Positions 17,567-27,011 of a stretch of DNA of 64,000 bases are shown one piece after another. The stretch comes from JBBRSD01 sp038245725 (GTDB lineage Bacteria; Actinomycetota; Coriobacteriia; Anaerosomatales; JAAXUF01). Numbering within the stretch: the first letter of the stretch is position 1; each line of letters opens with the position of its first letter. The translations under genes were made by a program, and so were the position numbers. Where the stretch lies: contig JBBRSD010000009.1 in NCBI GenBank assembly GCA_038245725.1, positions 17,296 through 81,295 of the forward strand. The letters run 5' to 3'. The notes beneath the pieces are model-generated. The model saw only the letters and a program-made list of their open reading frames with translations, had not been told where the DNA came from and ran no database searches.

Positions 17567-18859
17567 TTACTCGCCTCGTGCGCTCTTTTGGAGCGCCCGG
17601 TGCCCGATGTCGCGGCGGAAGAACGCCCTGTCGAACGTGATCCGCCCCACCGCATCGTAAGCCTTATCGATGGCATCTTTGTAGGTGTTGCCGAATGCGG
17701 TGACGTTGAGCACGCGTCCGCCAGCTGTCACGAGCATGCCGTCCTCGGTAAGCTTGGTGCCTGCGTGATAGACGATAACACCGGGAACCGACTGGGCCTC
17801 GGCGATACCTAGGATCGGCTTGCCGGTGTCATAGTCGCCCGGATACCCGCCGCTCGCCATGACCACCGAGACCGCAACATTCCCGCTCCAGTCCAGGTCG
17901 CCGAGCGACTCAAGCTTACCGACCGCGGTGGCGTAGAGCACCTCGGCAAGGTCGGTCTCGAGTCGCGGAAGCAGGACTTGGGTCTCCGGATCACCGAAGC
18001 GGGTGTTGTACTCGAGCACCTTGGGACCCTCCGGCGTGAGGATGAACCCGCCGTAGAGCACGCCTCGGAAGTCGATATGCTCGTCGGCGAGCGCGTTTGC
18101 GGTGCGCCGCATGATCTCGGCCATCTTCGCGTGGTCGCCCGATGAGATGCCGGGAACCGGCGAGTAGACACCCATGCCGCCGGTATTTGGACCGGTGTCG
18201 CCATCGCCGACTCGCTTGTGGTCCTGCGCTGGCGCCATCAACCGTGCGGTTCTGCCGTCGACGAATGCGAGCAGCGAGACCTCGGGGCCCTCGAGGTATT
18301 CCTCGATGATGACGGTGGCGCCAGCATCTCCGAAACGGCCGCCGAAACACTCCTCGACAGCATCGCGTGCCTCCTCAAGAGACATCGCCACGAACACGCC
18401 TTTGCCTGCGGCCAGGCCGTCGGCCTTGACCACGACCGGAGCTCCGATGCTGTCGAGAAACGCAAGCGCCTCGCTTCGCTCCGTGAAGCTCTCGGCGTCC
18501 GCCGTGGGGATGTGATTGCGCACCATCAGGCTCTTCGCGAAGGACTTGCTGCCTTCCAGGCGTGCGCCCGAAGCTCCCGGGCCGAACGTCGCGATCCCGG
18601 CCGCGCGCAGCTCATCGGCGAGACCCGCCACGAGCGGAACCTCAGGGCCGATGACCACGAGGTCCAGAGCGTTGTGGCGAGCGAACGCGACGACTGCGTC
18701 TCCGTCGGCGGTGTCCAGCATGACGTTGGTGGTGACCCGCTCGGTTGCGGTGCCGCCGTTGCCGGGCGCGGCGAAGATCGCATCAACCTGCGGCGACTCT
18801 GCAAGCGCATGCACGATCGCGTGCTCGCGGCCGCCGGAACCGATGACAAGGATGCGCAT
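17567..18859 (-). CDS. purD: Phosphoribosylamine-glycine ligase
   Basis: 430 residues from ATG 18859, five bases after AAGGTGG. It begins MRILVIGSGGREHA, the PurD N-terminal signature, and has the ATP-grasp elements VVKADGLAAGKGV and YNTRFGDPETQ. It catalyses the ATP-dependent joining of glycine to phosphoribosylamine in purine synthesis. Full length for the family. The 16 bases around its start (GGTGGTTTGCATGCGC) also occur at the start of the M23 peptidase at 47195, probably coincidence of ribosome site and codons. Confidence 0.97.
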   Translation of the reverse strand: MRILVIGSGGREHAIVHALAESPQVDAIFAAPGNGGTATERVTTNVMLDTADGDAVVAFARHNALDLVVIGPEVPLVAGLADELRAAGIATFGPGASGARLEGSKSFAKSLMVRNHIPTADAESFTERSEALAFLDSIGAPVVVKADGLAAGKGVFVAMSLEEARDAVEECFGGRFGDAGATVIIEEYLEGPEVSLLAFVDGRTARLMAPAQDHKRVGDGDTGPNTGGMGVYSPVPGISSGDHAKMAEIMRRTANALADEHIDFRGVLYGGFILTPEGPKVLEYNTRFGDPETQVLLPRLETDLAEVLYATAVGKLESLGDLDWSGNVAVSVVMASGGYPGDYDTGKPILGIAEAQSVPGVIVYHAGTKLTEDGMLVTAGGRVLNVTAFGNTYKDAIDKAYDAVGRITFDRAFFRRDIGHRALQKSARGE

Positions 18860-18910
18860 GCAAACCACCTTCTGACGAGAAGGGACAGCTGGCCGGAAGA
18901 TGCCCGGAGC

Positions 18911-20455
18911 TTACGCCTTTGAGGCCGACGCGGTCTGCGTCACCGCGAACTTCGGCGTCACTCGGTATCCCAGCGGGATGCCGAGCATCAGACGCGTCTG
19001 TGCCTCGAGCGCCGGCAGCGTGCCGAGATAGAAGCCTATCAGCGGCAGCATCGGCCACAGCAAGAGAATCTCGAGCGCGGTCTTAGCTTTGCTGACACCG
19101 TCAGGCGGTGGGCAACGCCACAGCTCGAAGATGATGGTCGCAGCCATCGAAAGCCCGCCGAGGGTGAACATCACCCGCAGCACGGTGACGTTGTGGGCGA
19201 TCGATGCGTGGTAGCCAAGGTCGTACCAGTGCAGGGTTGCGTAGTACGCCATCAAGAGGTAGACGCTCACGAGCACGAACCACATCGCGACACGCATGAC
19301 GTGATCGTGCAGCACCTGGCCGAAGCGGAATGCTGTCGATGAGCGCATCGAACTGGGGCGCTCTGTGAGCTGGCCCACGATGTAGCCGACGTCCTCGGCA
19401 CCCCACGCGTGACGCTTGACCTGGTGGAAGCGGCTGACCATGGCGTCCTTGAAGCCGTCGCCGTCGGTGGCGTCAGCCAGAGTGGGAAGGAAGACCGCGT
19501 GCGTGGTGATCTCCTCGCCCGTCTCGAAGAGGCAGTTGAGGTACTCGTGCCAGTCCTCCGGGATGACGGCCGGATCCCACCAGCCACACCGCTCGGCAAG
19601 GCTGAGGGAAAGCGTGTAAGTGGAGATGGGCAGCGGGTTGTAGAACGGCATCGCGAGTTCGGCGACCTGCACCGCGTGCGAGAGCCATGTGGTGAAGCGG
19701 ATGGGTGCAGGGACCTGCCAGATGTTGTTGTAGTAGAGCAGCGGCGCCTGCCAGAAGCTTAGGTGGCGGTGGGCCTCCTGGGCGAATTTCTGCCCGATCG
19801 CGGAGAAGTACTTCGGGTGCAGGATCGAGTCTGCATCGCACGAAGTGATCGTCACGAGTTCCGGGTCGAGACCAAGCTCGTTGACCAGCTGGCGGGCGTG
19901 CTTAGCGGCCCACGCCTCGTTGCTCGACTTGCCGGGCTCTTCGCCGACGATGTTGCCGGGGTGCACGGTCACGAGAACGTGCAGGAACTTGTCGGCGTAT
20001 TCAGCGGCCAGGGCCTCGCCCTTCGCGCGGGCGTCGGGCTCACGCTCTTCCATGCCGAGCACGGGGATGATGCGCTCGCTTGCGCGGTGTTGTGCAGCGA
20101 GTCCGTTGAGGGTACGGCGCAAGATCTCGTCGGGCTCCTTGTAGTTCGGGATCACGACGATATGGCGAACGACCGAGGGGGCGAAGCCGAACGGCCCCGC
20201 CACATCCTCGTCAAGCGTCCAGTCGCGCTCGCGCGCCTGTCCGGTGAGCTTCTCGCCGTAGAGTGCGAAGCCGAGGGTCGCGAGCATGCGAACCATGAAG
20301 TAGGCGATGACCACCGTCGCGATGACGAGCCAGACGCGCGGCACGAGCAACGCCCCCAGAAGTGTCAGCGCGATGGCGCTCCACGAGAGAACGCCCGGCA
20401 AGGCGTGCCCGAAATTACGGCGCGAGGTATCCGAGATGTTGATGCCAGTGGTCAC
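18911..20455 (-). CDS. Membrane-bound GT2 family glycosyltransferase
   Basis: 514 residues from GTG 20455, five bases after GGGAG; the open frame extends to 20524. Two N-terminal membrane segments (about 18-60) precede a GT-A domain with VIPNYKEPDE, a TSCDADSILHP metal-binding stretch and PEDWHEYLNCLFETG. At least four C-terminal membrane segments follow. This processive-synthase-like layout resembles membrane GT2 enzymes that build surface polysaccharides. It sits between purA and purD without an obvious link to purine synthesis. Substrate unknown. Confidence 0.8.
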   Translation of the reverse strand: MTTGINISDTSRRNFGHALPGVLSWSAIALTLLGALLVPRVWLVIATVVIAYFMVRMLATLGFALYGEKLTGQARERDWTLDEDVAGPFGFAPSVVRHIVVIPNYKEPDEILRRTLNGLAAQHRASERIIPVLGMEEREPDARAKGEALAAEYADKFLHVLVTVHPGNIVGEEPGKSSNEAWAAKHARQLVNELGLDPELVTITSCDADSILHPKYFSAIGQKFAQEAHRHLSFWQAPLLYYNNIWQVPAPIRFTTWLSHAVQVAELAMPFYNPLPISTYTLSLSLAERCGWWDPAVIPEDWHEYLNCLFETGEEITTHAVFLPTLADATDGDGFKDAMVSRFHQVKRHAWGAEDVGYIVGQLTERPSSMRSSTAFRFGQVLHDHVMRVAMWFVLVSVYLLMAYYATLHWYDLGYHASIAHNVTVLRVMFTLGGLSMAATIIFELWRCPPPDGVSKAKTALEILLLWPMLPLIGFYLGTLPALEAQTRLMLGIPLGYRVTPKFAVTQTASASKA

Positions 20456-20597
20456 ATTCACTCCCTGATGGAAAACAGAACCCCTCGAAGCGCAGAAAAC
20501 GCTTCGAGATATTGTACTCGTCACGGGGCGGGCGTGCCTCCCCCGAAATAGTGTCGTTACCCGCGGACAGGCAGCACGCCACGAAACGGCAAGGCCG

Positions 20598-21887
20598 TTA
20601 CGGCCTCGATTCCCACCGGCGGAAGATCGTCTGCTCGCGGCTGGGGCCGACGGCGATCATCGCAACCGGCACCTCGGCGAGGTCCTCGATGAAGCTGATG
20701 TAGTCGCGGGCTTCCTTCGGAAGTTCCTCGAACGTACGGCACTGCGTGATGTCGGTTCCCCAGCCAGGAAGCTCCTCGTAGATGGGCTTCGCGTGATGGA
20801 AGACGGTCTGGTGGCACGGCAGGTTGTTGTAGCGCTTGCCCTCATGTTCGTAGGCGACGCACACCTTGATCGTGTCGACCGCCGAGAGGACATCGAGTTT
20901 CGTGATGACGAGGTCGGTCAGGCCGTTGACCTGCACGGCGTAACGCGCGATGACCGCGTCGTACCAGCCGCAGCGGCGCTGGCGGCCGGTGGTGGTGCCC
21001 CACTCGCCGCCCACCTTTTGCAGCAGCTCGCCCGTCGCGTCGAAGAGCTCCGTGGGGAACGGACCCGAGCCGACGCGAGTGATGTAGGCCTTCGCGATGC
21101 CGAGCACCCGGTCGATCGACCGCGGTCCCACACCGGCGCCGGTGCACGCGCCGCCCGCCGTGCACGGTGACGACGTCACGAACGGATACGTGCCGTGGTC
21201 GATGTCGAGCAGCGTGCCCTGCGCGCCCTCGAAGAAGACGTACTGGCCGGCCTGGAGAGCCTTGTTGATCACCGTCGACGTGTCAGCGATGTGCGGCTTG
21301 ATGCGCTCGGCGTAGGCGAGGTACTCCTCGGCAATCTGGTCGACGGTGTAGGTGGGCATGCCGTAGATCTTTTCGAGCAGGTCGTTCTTCTCGACGAGTG
21401 CGACCTCGAGCTTCTTGCGGAAGATGTGCTCGTCGGTGAGGTCCTGGACGCGCAGGCCGAGGCGCGAGGCCTTGTCCATGTATGCGGGGCCGATGCCCCG
21501 GCGGGTGGTGCCGATCTCGTTGCCGCCGAGACGGTGCTCGGAGGCCCCGTCGAGGTCTCGGTGGTACGGCATGATCAGGTGGGCGTTGCAGCTGATGAGC
21601 AGGCGGCGCGTCGACAGGCCGTCGGCCTCGAGCGTGTCCATCTCCTCGAGCAACACCTTCGGGTCGATGACGACACCGTTGCCGATGACCGGCGTGATGT
21701 GCGGATACATGATCCCGGACGGAATCAGGTGAAGCTTGAGGGTGCGACCGCCGTGGATGATGGTGTGCCCGGCATTGTTCCCGCCCTGGTACCGAACGAC
21801 GTAATCCATGTCGTCAGCGAGCAGGTCGGTGATTTTGCCCTTACCTTCGTCGCCCCATTGAGCGCCGACAAGGACGATTCCAGCCAT
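20598..21887 (-). CDS. purA: Adenylosuccinate synthetase
   Basis: 429 residues from ATG 21887, seven bases after GAGGAG; the frame extends to 21947 but lacks a site there. Diagnostic GTP-binding motif VGAQWGDEGKGK at residue 8, then GGNNAGHT, RGIGPAY, FEGAQGTLLDIDHGTYPFVT and GPFPTEL. It converts IMP and aspartate to adenylosuccinate with GTP. Full length, no anomalies. Confidence 0.97.
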   Translation of the reverse strand: MAGIVLVGAQWGDEGKGKITDLLADDMDYVVRYQGGNNAGHTIIHGGRTLKLHLIPSGIMYPHITPVIGNGVVIDPKVLLEEMDTLEADGLSTRRLLISCNAHLIMPYHRDLDGASEHRLGGNEIGTTRRGIGPAYMDKASRLGLRVQDLTDEHIFRKKLEVALVEKNDLLEKIYGMPTYTVDQIAEEYLAYAERIKPHIADTSTVINKALQAGQYVFFEGAQGTLLDIDHGTYPFVTSSPCTAGGACTGAGVGPRSIDRVLGIAKAYITRVGSGPFPTELFDATGELLQKVGGEWGTTTGRQRRCGWYDAVIARYAVQVNGLTDLVITKLDVLSAVDTIKVCVAYEHEGKRYNNLPCHQTVFHHAKPIYEELPGWGTDITQCRTFEELPKEARDYISFIEDLAEVPVAMIAVGPSREQTIFRRWESRP

Positions 21888-22226
21888 GAGAGGACTCCTC
21901 GAAAGTTCGGCCCCGCGGACTCTCGCCGCCGCTCCCGGGCCGGGCACTCCATCAAAGCAGAGTGCGCCGAGTCAGTATGCCGTACGACAGCCGATGAGCC
22001 AAGCGCCAGCGAGTTCCGCCCGCGCGGAAGGCCGGTCGAAACGATTCGTCATCTCTGAATGACGGCGTACCGAAACTCAGGCCGCGGAAGATAAGAGAAC
22101 TCTCAGCTCCGTATCATCCATCCATCACACGCGGTGCCGACCTTTAGGGAGTAGGAGTAGTTTTCACGGACCGTTATCAGCGACCGGACAGGCACCGCGT
22201 GCTCGGCCACGGAGGAGACGATTGAC
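21888..22226. other. 339-base divergent intergenic region
   Basis: This separates purA (minus) from the 7-heme cytochrome gene (plus), so it should hold both promoters. GGAGGAGAC ends seven bases before the cytochrome ATG. I see no RNA gene, strong hairpin, riboswitch or long repeat here. Confidence 0.5.
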
Positions 22227-23669
22227 ATGAGAAGGATCGCGATATCTGGCCTGGCGGTGCTCGCGCTGTGTCTGGCCCTTGCGACTCCGGCGCTCGCCAT
22301 CACCCAAGGGGTGACCGGTGTCGTGAGGAGCATCACCACTGGCAAGGTCATCGCCGGTGCGGTCGTCACGAAAGGCACCGTCAAGGTGACCACGAATGTG
22401 TACGGCGTCTACGCGGTCAGCGCAGCTGTTGGCAGGTACACCCTGAGCATCACCAAGCCCGGCTACCTCAGAACCTATCAGATGGCATCGGTCGTCGCGG
22501 GCAAGAAGACCTACGTCAACTGGTATCTCACGAACAAGTATCCAACGAACGCCGTTCCTGTCCGAAGCCTGACGATCCTGGGCTGGAACGACCTTGGGAT
22601 GCACTGCGATCAGGACAGCTACAAGTACATGTGCATTCTTCCGCCTTACAACACCCTGCACGTGCAGCTCTTCGCCGGCGAGGGCGGGGCTCCGAGCGGC
22701 GTCACCGTGAGCTACTACTTCCCGAAGAAGACGAACTCTGCGCTGAGCACGGACTTCTGGACCTACGCGAAGAACTTCGATAGCAGCTGGTCCGCCACGC
22801 CCAACGTGGGAATCTCCGGCACGAGGCTTTCCGGTCAGATGGTCCGCGACGCCGCGGGCAAGGGCTGGGTCGCCAAGGGCATTCCGGTCACCCCCTACGA
22901 CGACGACGGCACATGGGATCCGTACGCCCCGGCGACCGTCGTGGTCAAGAACTCCTTGGGCACCGTGCTTGGCGCGACCAAGGTCGTCACTCCCGTATCG
23001 ACAGAGATGACGTGCTCGAACTGCCACAGCGGCTCGAACGCCGCCCAAGTCGCTCAAAACATCCTCACTGCGCACGACGCCGATCAGGGAACGACACTCC
23101 TTTCGGATGCGAACGCGGGTCACCCTCACGCCTGCTTCGAGTGCCACGCCGACAACGCGCTGGGAAAGCACGGACTTGCCGGCGTCCCGAGCCTCTCGCT
23201 TGCAATGCACAAGAAGCACGACGGGAAGATCGCGAACACGACGGCTGGGTGTTCCAACTGCCACCCAGGCCCGAAGACCAAGTGCCTGCGCGGCGTGATG
23301 GCACGCGCTGGAAAGAGTTGCGTGAGCTGCCACGGCACGATCAGCACCGTCTGGAAGTCGATCAGCACCGGTCGCCGGCCGTGGGTGGACGAGCCCAAGT
23401 GCAGCACGTGTCACGGCGCGAAGCACGCCGAGAACGCCGGCAAGCTCTACCGCGACTCTTTGCTCACCAACTCACTCACGAGCGACATGAACAACCGGAT
23501 CTACTGCGAGGCGTGCCACAACAGCACGCATGCCGAGTACGTCTCGAGAATCGCTTCTGACGCCATCGTGCCGAAGACGGCTCAAGGCAACAGTTACTGG
23601 ATCTACAACTGCAAGGTCTGCCACAAGAGCGGCGGATTCACCTTCGCGGGTCAGTTGATGCATCGCTAG
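22227..23669 (+). CDS. Secreted 7-heme c-type cytochrome with N-terminal carboxypeptidase-regulatory-like domain
   Basis: 480 residues, ATG with GGAGGAG upstream. A Sec signal peptide ends near TPALA (about 24). Residues 26-100 look like a carboxypeptidase-regulatory beta-sandwich (VTGVVRS...VYGVYAVSAAVGRYTLSI). A middle domain with GWNDLGMHCDQDSYKYMC follows. The C-terminal half has seven CxxCH heme sites at about residues 263, 303, 342, 365, 392, 427 and 462. Extra histidines could be distal ligands. Such proteins carry electrons outside the membrane, often to extracellular acceptors. The CcsA-like protein at 50031 could serve its maturation. A strong terminator hairpin follows. Partner reductases are not in the window. 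Confidence 0.88.
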   Translation: MRRIAISGLAVLALCLALATPALAITQGVTGVVRSITTGKVIAGAVVTKGTVKVTTNVYGVYAVSAAVGRYTLSITKPGYLRTYQMASVVAGKKTYVNWYLTNKYPTNAVPVRSLTILGWNDLGMHCDQDSYKYMCILPPYNTLHVQLFAGEGGAPSGVTVSYYFPKKTNSALSTDFWTYAKNFDSSWSATPNVGISGTRLSGQMVRDAAGKGWVAKGIPVTPYDDDGTWDPYAPATVVVKNSLGTVLGATKVVTPVSTEMTCSNCHSGSNAAQVAQNILTAHDADQGTTLLSDANAGHPHACFECHADNALGKHGLAGVPSLSLAMHKKHDGKIANTTAGCSNCHPGPKTKCLRGVMARAGKSCVSCHGTISTVWKSISTGRRPWVDEPKCSTCHGAKHAENAGKLYRDSLLTNSLTSDMNNRIYCEACHNSTHAEYVSRIASDAIVPKTAQGNSYWIYNCKVCHKSGGFTFAGQLMHR

Positions 23670-23701
23670 GCGGTTACCGCCAGGAAAGGAACCGGGCCTT
23701 C

Positions 23702-23738
23702 ACGGCGACCGGAGCGGCTCACTCGCTCCGGTCGCCGT
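23702..23738 (+). terminator. Strong terminator hairpin after the cytochrome gene
   Basis: A perfect 15-bp stem (23702-23716 with 23724-23738) around a seven-base loop, 33 bases after the cytochrome stop and followed by a T-rich stretch (TCGTTGT). This separates the cytochrome gene from the export operon beginning at 23868. Confidence 0.8.
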
Positions 23739-23867
23739 TCGTTGTCATGCAGGGTTTACAGATTCCTCATGCCGGAGTAGGTTAGTGATTGATAACTACG
23801 GATGATCTGGGTACGAGCACTTCATGCGCCGGACTTCTGCTGCCTCAACTCTCGAAAGGGCTGCTTG

Positions 23868-25199
23868 ATGAGCCAGTCGACCCGCAACATAGCGGTCATA
23901 GCAGCCGTTCTCGTGGTGCTCATCGCGGGCGCCTGGTGGTCGCAAGCGAGCAAAGCATCGCCGGCTGGACGACTCAATATCGCTGGCGACGTTCGCCCTG
24001 AGATCCGCACGGTGACCGCGCCCGCAATCTCATATCCCACGCCCGACTACACCGTCGGCATCCCGAAGCCAGCCGGCTCGGCCGCCCTCACCAGCGGCTC
24101 GCAGCGGGGCGGTCATTCATCCGCGAGGTCCGCGTCGATGGGCCTGCCGGTCGTGGCCGGCATGCTTACCCGTGTCTACGTGCGCGAAGGCGACCGCGTC
24201 AAGACCGGTCAGGTCCTCGCCACCTTCGACACAACGCTGCTCGACCTGGGCGTCGTGCAGGCCGGGCATGCCGCGACGAAGGCACGCAAGGACGTGCTCG
24301 TCCTCGGCAACAACATCGACAAGCTCGTGAAGGCCGGCGGCAAGCTGGCGAGCGCTCGCGTGAAGCTCGCGACCGCAAAAGCCATGCTCGCCAAGGCTAA
24401 GGCCACGCTGCTCAAGGCACGCAACCAACTGCTGGCGCAACAGAAGAAGCTGCTGCAGGCCAAGGCGCAAAGGCCGCAGCTCAAGGCTCTGCTCGCGATG
24501 CTCAAGGCGCAGGCGGCGACCTTCCCTCCCGGGCACGTGCCGGCCGCTCTGCAGAGGCAGATCGCCAGCATCACGGGCCTGCTCGCCGCAATCGACCCGG
24601 GTCTTACGGGCATCTCGGCGGGGCTCAAGAAGATCGACGCGGGACTCGTGAAGGTGAACGCCGGATTCGTGTTGCTGCCGAAGGCGGCCGCGAAGCTGTC
24701 GAGCGCGGCGTCTCAGCTCACGAAGGCAAAACGGCAGCTGCGCAATGCCAAAGACGTGCTCGGCATCGTTGCGCGTGGTCAGCGGACAGTCATCCAGCTC
24801 GCGGAGGCGAAGCGGGCTCTCGCCGACGTGCGCTCCCCTGTCGACGGAGTCGTCACGTTCGCGCGTCGCAGCGCAACGGTCGCGATGGTGGGAGCACCGC
24901 TCGTGCGCATCCATGCCGACGGGCCACAGCGCATCGACACCTACCTGACCCCCGAGCAAGTCGCGCAGGTCGGCGTCGGCTCGGTGGCGGACATCACGTA
25001 CGACTCGGCGACGGGGGCCATCGTTCACGGCGTCGTCAGTGAACTTGGCCCGGGCTACTTCTTCCCGCCAACGAGTTACCCCACGCAGATCGTGCACATG
25101 ACCCGCACGCTCAAGGTCACCATCAAGCTCGACGAGGGTTCCAAGGCGCCGCCCGGCACACCGGTCGACGTATCGATTCACACGAACGCGAACAAGTAA
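23868..25199 (+). CDS. HlyD-type periplasmic adaptor (membrane fusion protein) with long coiled coil
   Basis: 443 residues from ATG 23868, seven bases after GAAAGGG. One N-terminal membrane segment (about 7-25). A biotinyl-lipoyl-like half (VYVREGDRVKTGQVLATFD) is followed by a long Lys/Ala/Leu-rich alpha-helical hairpin (about 140-320), then the second lipoyl half (DVRSPVDGVV) and a beta-barrel (AQVGVGSVADITY). Adaptors of this type couple inner transporters to export. First gene of the ABC export locus, followed 46 bases later by a second, shorter adaptor. Confidence 0.85.
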   Translation: MSQSTRNIAVIAAVLVVLIAGAWWSQASKASPAGRLNIAGDVRPEIRTVTAPAISYPTPDYTVGIPKPAGSAALTSGSQRGGHSSARSASMGLPVVAGMLTRVYVREGDRVKTGQVLATFDTTLLDLGVVQAGHAATKARKDVLVLGNNIDKLVKAGGKLASARVKLATAKAMLAKAKATLLKARNQLLAQQKKLLQAKAQRPQLKALLAMLKAQAATFPPGHVPAALQRQIASITGLLAAIDPGLTGISAGLKKIDAGLVKVNAGFVLLPKAAAKLSSAASQLTKAKRQLRNAKDVLGIVARGQRTVIQLAEAKRALADVRSPVDGVVTFARRSATVAMVGAPLVRIHADGPQRIDTYLTPEQVAQVGVGSVADITYDSATGAIVHGVVSELGPGYFFPPTSYPTQIVHMTRTLKVTIKLDEGSKAPPGTPVDVSIHTNANK

Positions 25200-25245
25200 G
25201 TACTGCGAGACGGCTCAGGCCAGGCAGAACAGGAGCGTTGAGGAT

Positions 25246-26022
25246 ATGAAGCGCATCATCCCGATCGTGCTCGTGATCGCGGTGCTCGCGGGGCTCGGCT
25301 GGTGGGGTTGGACCACCTACGGCCCGAACGCGCAGGCTGCAGCGGCTGCGCTTGGCGGCAGCGGCACCATCGAAGCAGACCAGATCGCGGTGACCCCGCA
25401 GGTCGGCGGTCGCGTCGTCGCGGCCCCGGCCCAGGAAGGGGCGGCTGTCACGAAGGGCAGCGTGCTCTACCGGCTCGATCCGTCGCTACTCAAGCTTTCG
25501 GTCGCGCAGGCCACATCGGGCGTCAACGCCGCCGATGCGAACTACAAGCACGTGAAGAAGGACAGCGGCTCGACGAAGGCCGACAGGGCCGCGGCCAAAG
25601 CGCAGTACCAGCAGGCCCTCGACGCCAGACGCATGGCCATCGTCCAGCTTGGCTATGCGACGATCGCGTCCCCGATCGATGGCATTCTGTCGAACCTCGC
25701 CGTACATGAGGGCGAGAACGCGGTGCCGGGCACCACGCTCGCCATCGTGAGCGATATCGGCCACCTCTACGTGACGATCTACGTGCCCGAGAACCGCATC
25801 GGCAGCGTCACGGTGGGCCAGAGCGGCACGCTGACGACCGACTCGACCACGAAGTCCTATTCGGCGCGTGTCACCTTCGTCTCGCCGCAGGCCGAGTTCA
25901 CGCCGGCCTCTATCGAGACCAAGGACCAGCGCGTCAAGCTCGTCTACCAGGTCAAGCTCGACATCACCGACGCCGACGCCGCTCTCAAGCCCGGCATGCC
26001 TGCCGACGTGGTGCTCAAGTGA
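25246..26022 (+). CDS. YbhG-like HlyD family adaptor
   Basis: 258 residues with an N-terminal signal anchor (about 4-24). Lipoyl-like halves (APAQEGAAVTKGSVLYRLD and ASPIDGILSNLAVHEGE) flank a short helical hairpin (about 85-135), followed by a beta-barrel (VGQSGTLTTDS). This compact layout resembles YbhG, the adaptor of the YbhFSR exporter. Its stop overlaps the next gene's GTG start by four bases, indicating coupled translation with the ATPase. Confidence 0.85.
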   Translation: MKRIIPIVLVIAVLAGLGWWGWTTYGPNAQAAAAALGGSGTIEADQIAVTPQVGGRVVAAPAQEGAAVTKGSVLYRLDPSLLKLSVAQATSGVNAADANYKHVKKDSGSTKADRAAAKAQYQQALDARRMAIVQLGYATIASPIDGILSNLAVHEGENAVPGTTLAIVSDIGHLYVTIYVPENRIGSVTVGQSGTLTTDSTTKSYSARVTFVSPQAEFTPASIETKDQRVKLVYQVKLDITDADAALKPGMPADVVLK

Positions 26023-27011
26023 CCGACGCCGTCCCCAGCAGCGAACTCGCCATCGACGTCCGCAACCTCTCGAAGGAGTTCCGCGAGGTCAAAGCGGTCG
26101 ATGATGTCACGCTCGAGATCGCGAAGGGCGAGGTCTTCGGCCTCGTAGGGCCCGACGGCGCCGGCAAATCGACGCTCATCCGCATGATGGCGACCGTGCT
26201 CGCGCCGACATCGGGCGACGCTTACATCTTCGGCAAGTCCGTCGTGAGCGACCCTCACGACGTCAAGCCGCGTATCGGATACATGTCGCAGCAGTTCTCG
26301 CTCTACGGCGATCTCACCGTCTCCGAGAATCTCAGGTTCTTCGCTGAACTTCGCGGTGTGCCGAGCCGCGAGCTCGCCGGACGCTCGGCTCGACTGCTCG
26401 AGTTCTCGGGGCTCACCGAGTTCGCGAAGCGGCAGGCGCAGTTCCTCTCGGGAGGTATGAAGCAGAAGCTCGCGCTCGCGGCCACGCTCATCTCGGAGCC
26501 GGACCTGCTCTTCCTCGACGAGCCCACGACCGGCGTCGATCCGGTGTCGCGCCGTGAGTTCTGGCGCATCATCAGCGATTTGCACCGCCAGGGCATAACC
26601 GTCTTCGTCGCGACGCCGTACATGGACGAGGCCGACCGCTGCAACGAGATCGCCTTCATGACGCAGGGCAAGATCATCCTCCGAGACACCCCCGCGGGCA
26701 TGAAGCGCCGCGTCCCGGGGCGCGTCGTGGAAGTTGTCCTGTCCGATTACCGCAATGCGATGCCGGTGCTGCGAGCGTTATCCTCGGTTCGCAGCGTCGA
26801 GGTCTCGGGCGGTGCACTGCGAGTGCTCGTCTCAAACGAGGTCGACGACGGCCAGCAGATGCTCGCGACGGCCTTGAGCGATGCTGGCTTCACCGTCGAC
26901 AGCATGCGGCCGGCGGCAACCGATCTCGAGATGGCGTTCGCGACCCTCATCCCAAGCGCTTCGAACTTCGATTCCTCCTCGCACGAAGCGATCCTGGGGG
27001 TGTCGGAATGA
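26019..27011 (+). CDS. ABC transporter ATP-binding protein (YbhF N-half-like)
   Basis: 330 residues, GTG start overlapping the previous stop. Walker A GPDGAGKST (44-52), Q-loop YMSQQFSLY, signature LSGGMKQK and Walker B LLFLDEPTTGVD are present. The switch histidine expected after Walker B is replaced: the segment reads VATPYMDEAD, with Pro where the second ATPase of this locus has His (VTTHYMDEAT). This protein may therefore be the regulatory or degenerate partner of a heterodimeric pair. In E. coli YbhF both ATPase halves are in one polypeptide; here they are split between this gene and 29279-30265. Its stop overlaps the permease start by four bases. Confidence 0.9.
   Translation: MTDAVPSSELAIDVRNLSKEFREVKAVDDVTLEIAKGEVFGLVGPDGAGKSTLIRMMATVLAPTSGDAYIFGKSVVSDPHDVKPRIGYMSQQFSLYGDLTVSENLRFFAELRGVPSRELAGRSARLLEFSGLTEFAKRQAQFLSGGMKQKLALAATLISEPDLLFLDEPTTGVDPVSRREFWRIISDLHRQGITVFVATPYMDEADRCNEIAFMTQGKIILRDTPAGMKRRVPGRVVEVVLSDYRNAMPVLRALSSVRSVEVSGGALRVLVSNEVDDGQQMLATALSDAGFTVDSMRPAATDLEMAFATLIPSASNFDSSSHEAILGVSE

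Noticed and set aside
22164..23426. 420-codon minus-strand frame across the cytochrome gene
   Set aside because: The plus strand encodes a signal peptide and seven CxxCH sites with a good ribosome site; the antisense frame has no recognisable domain.
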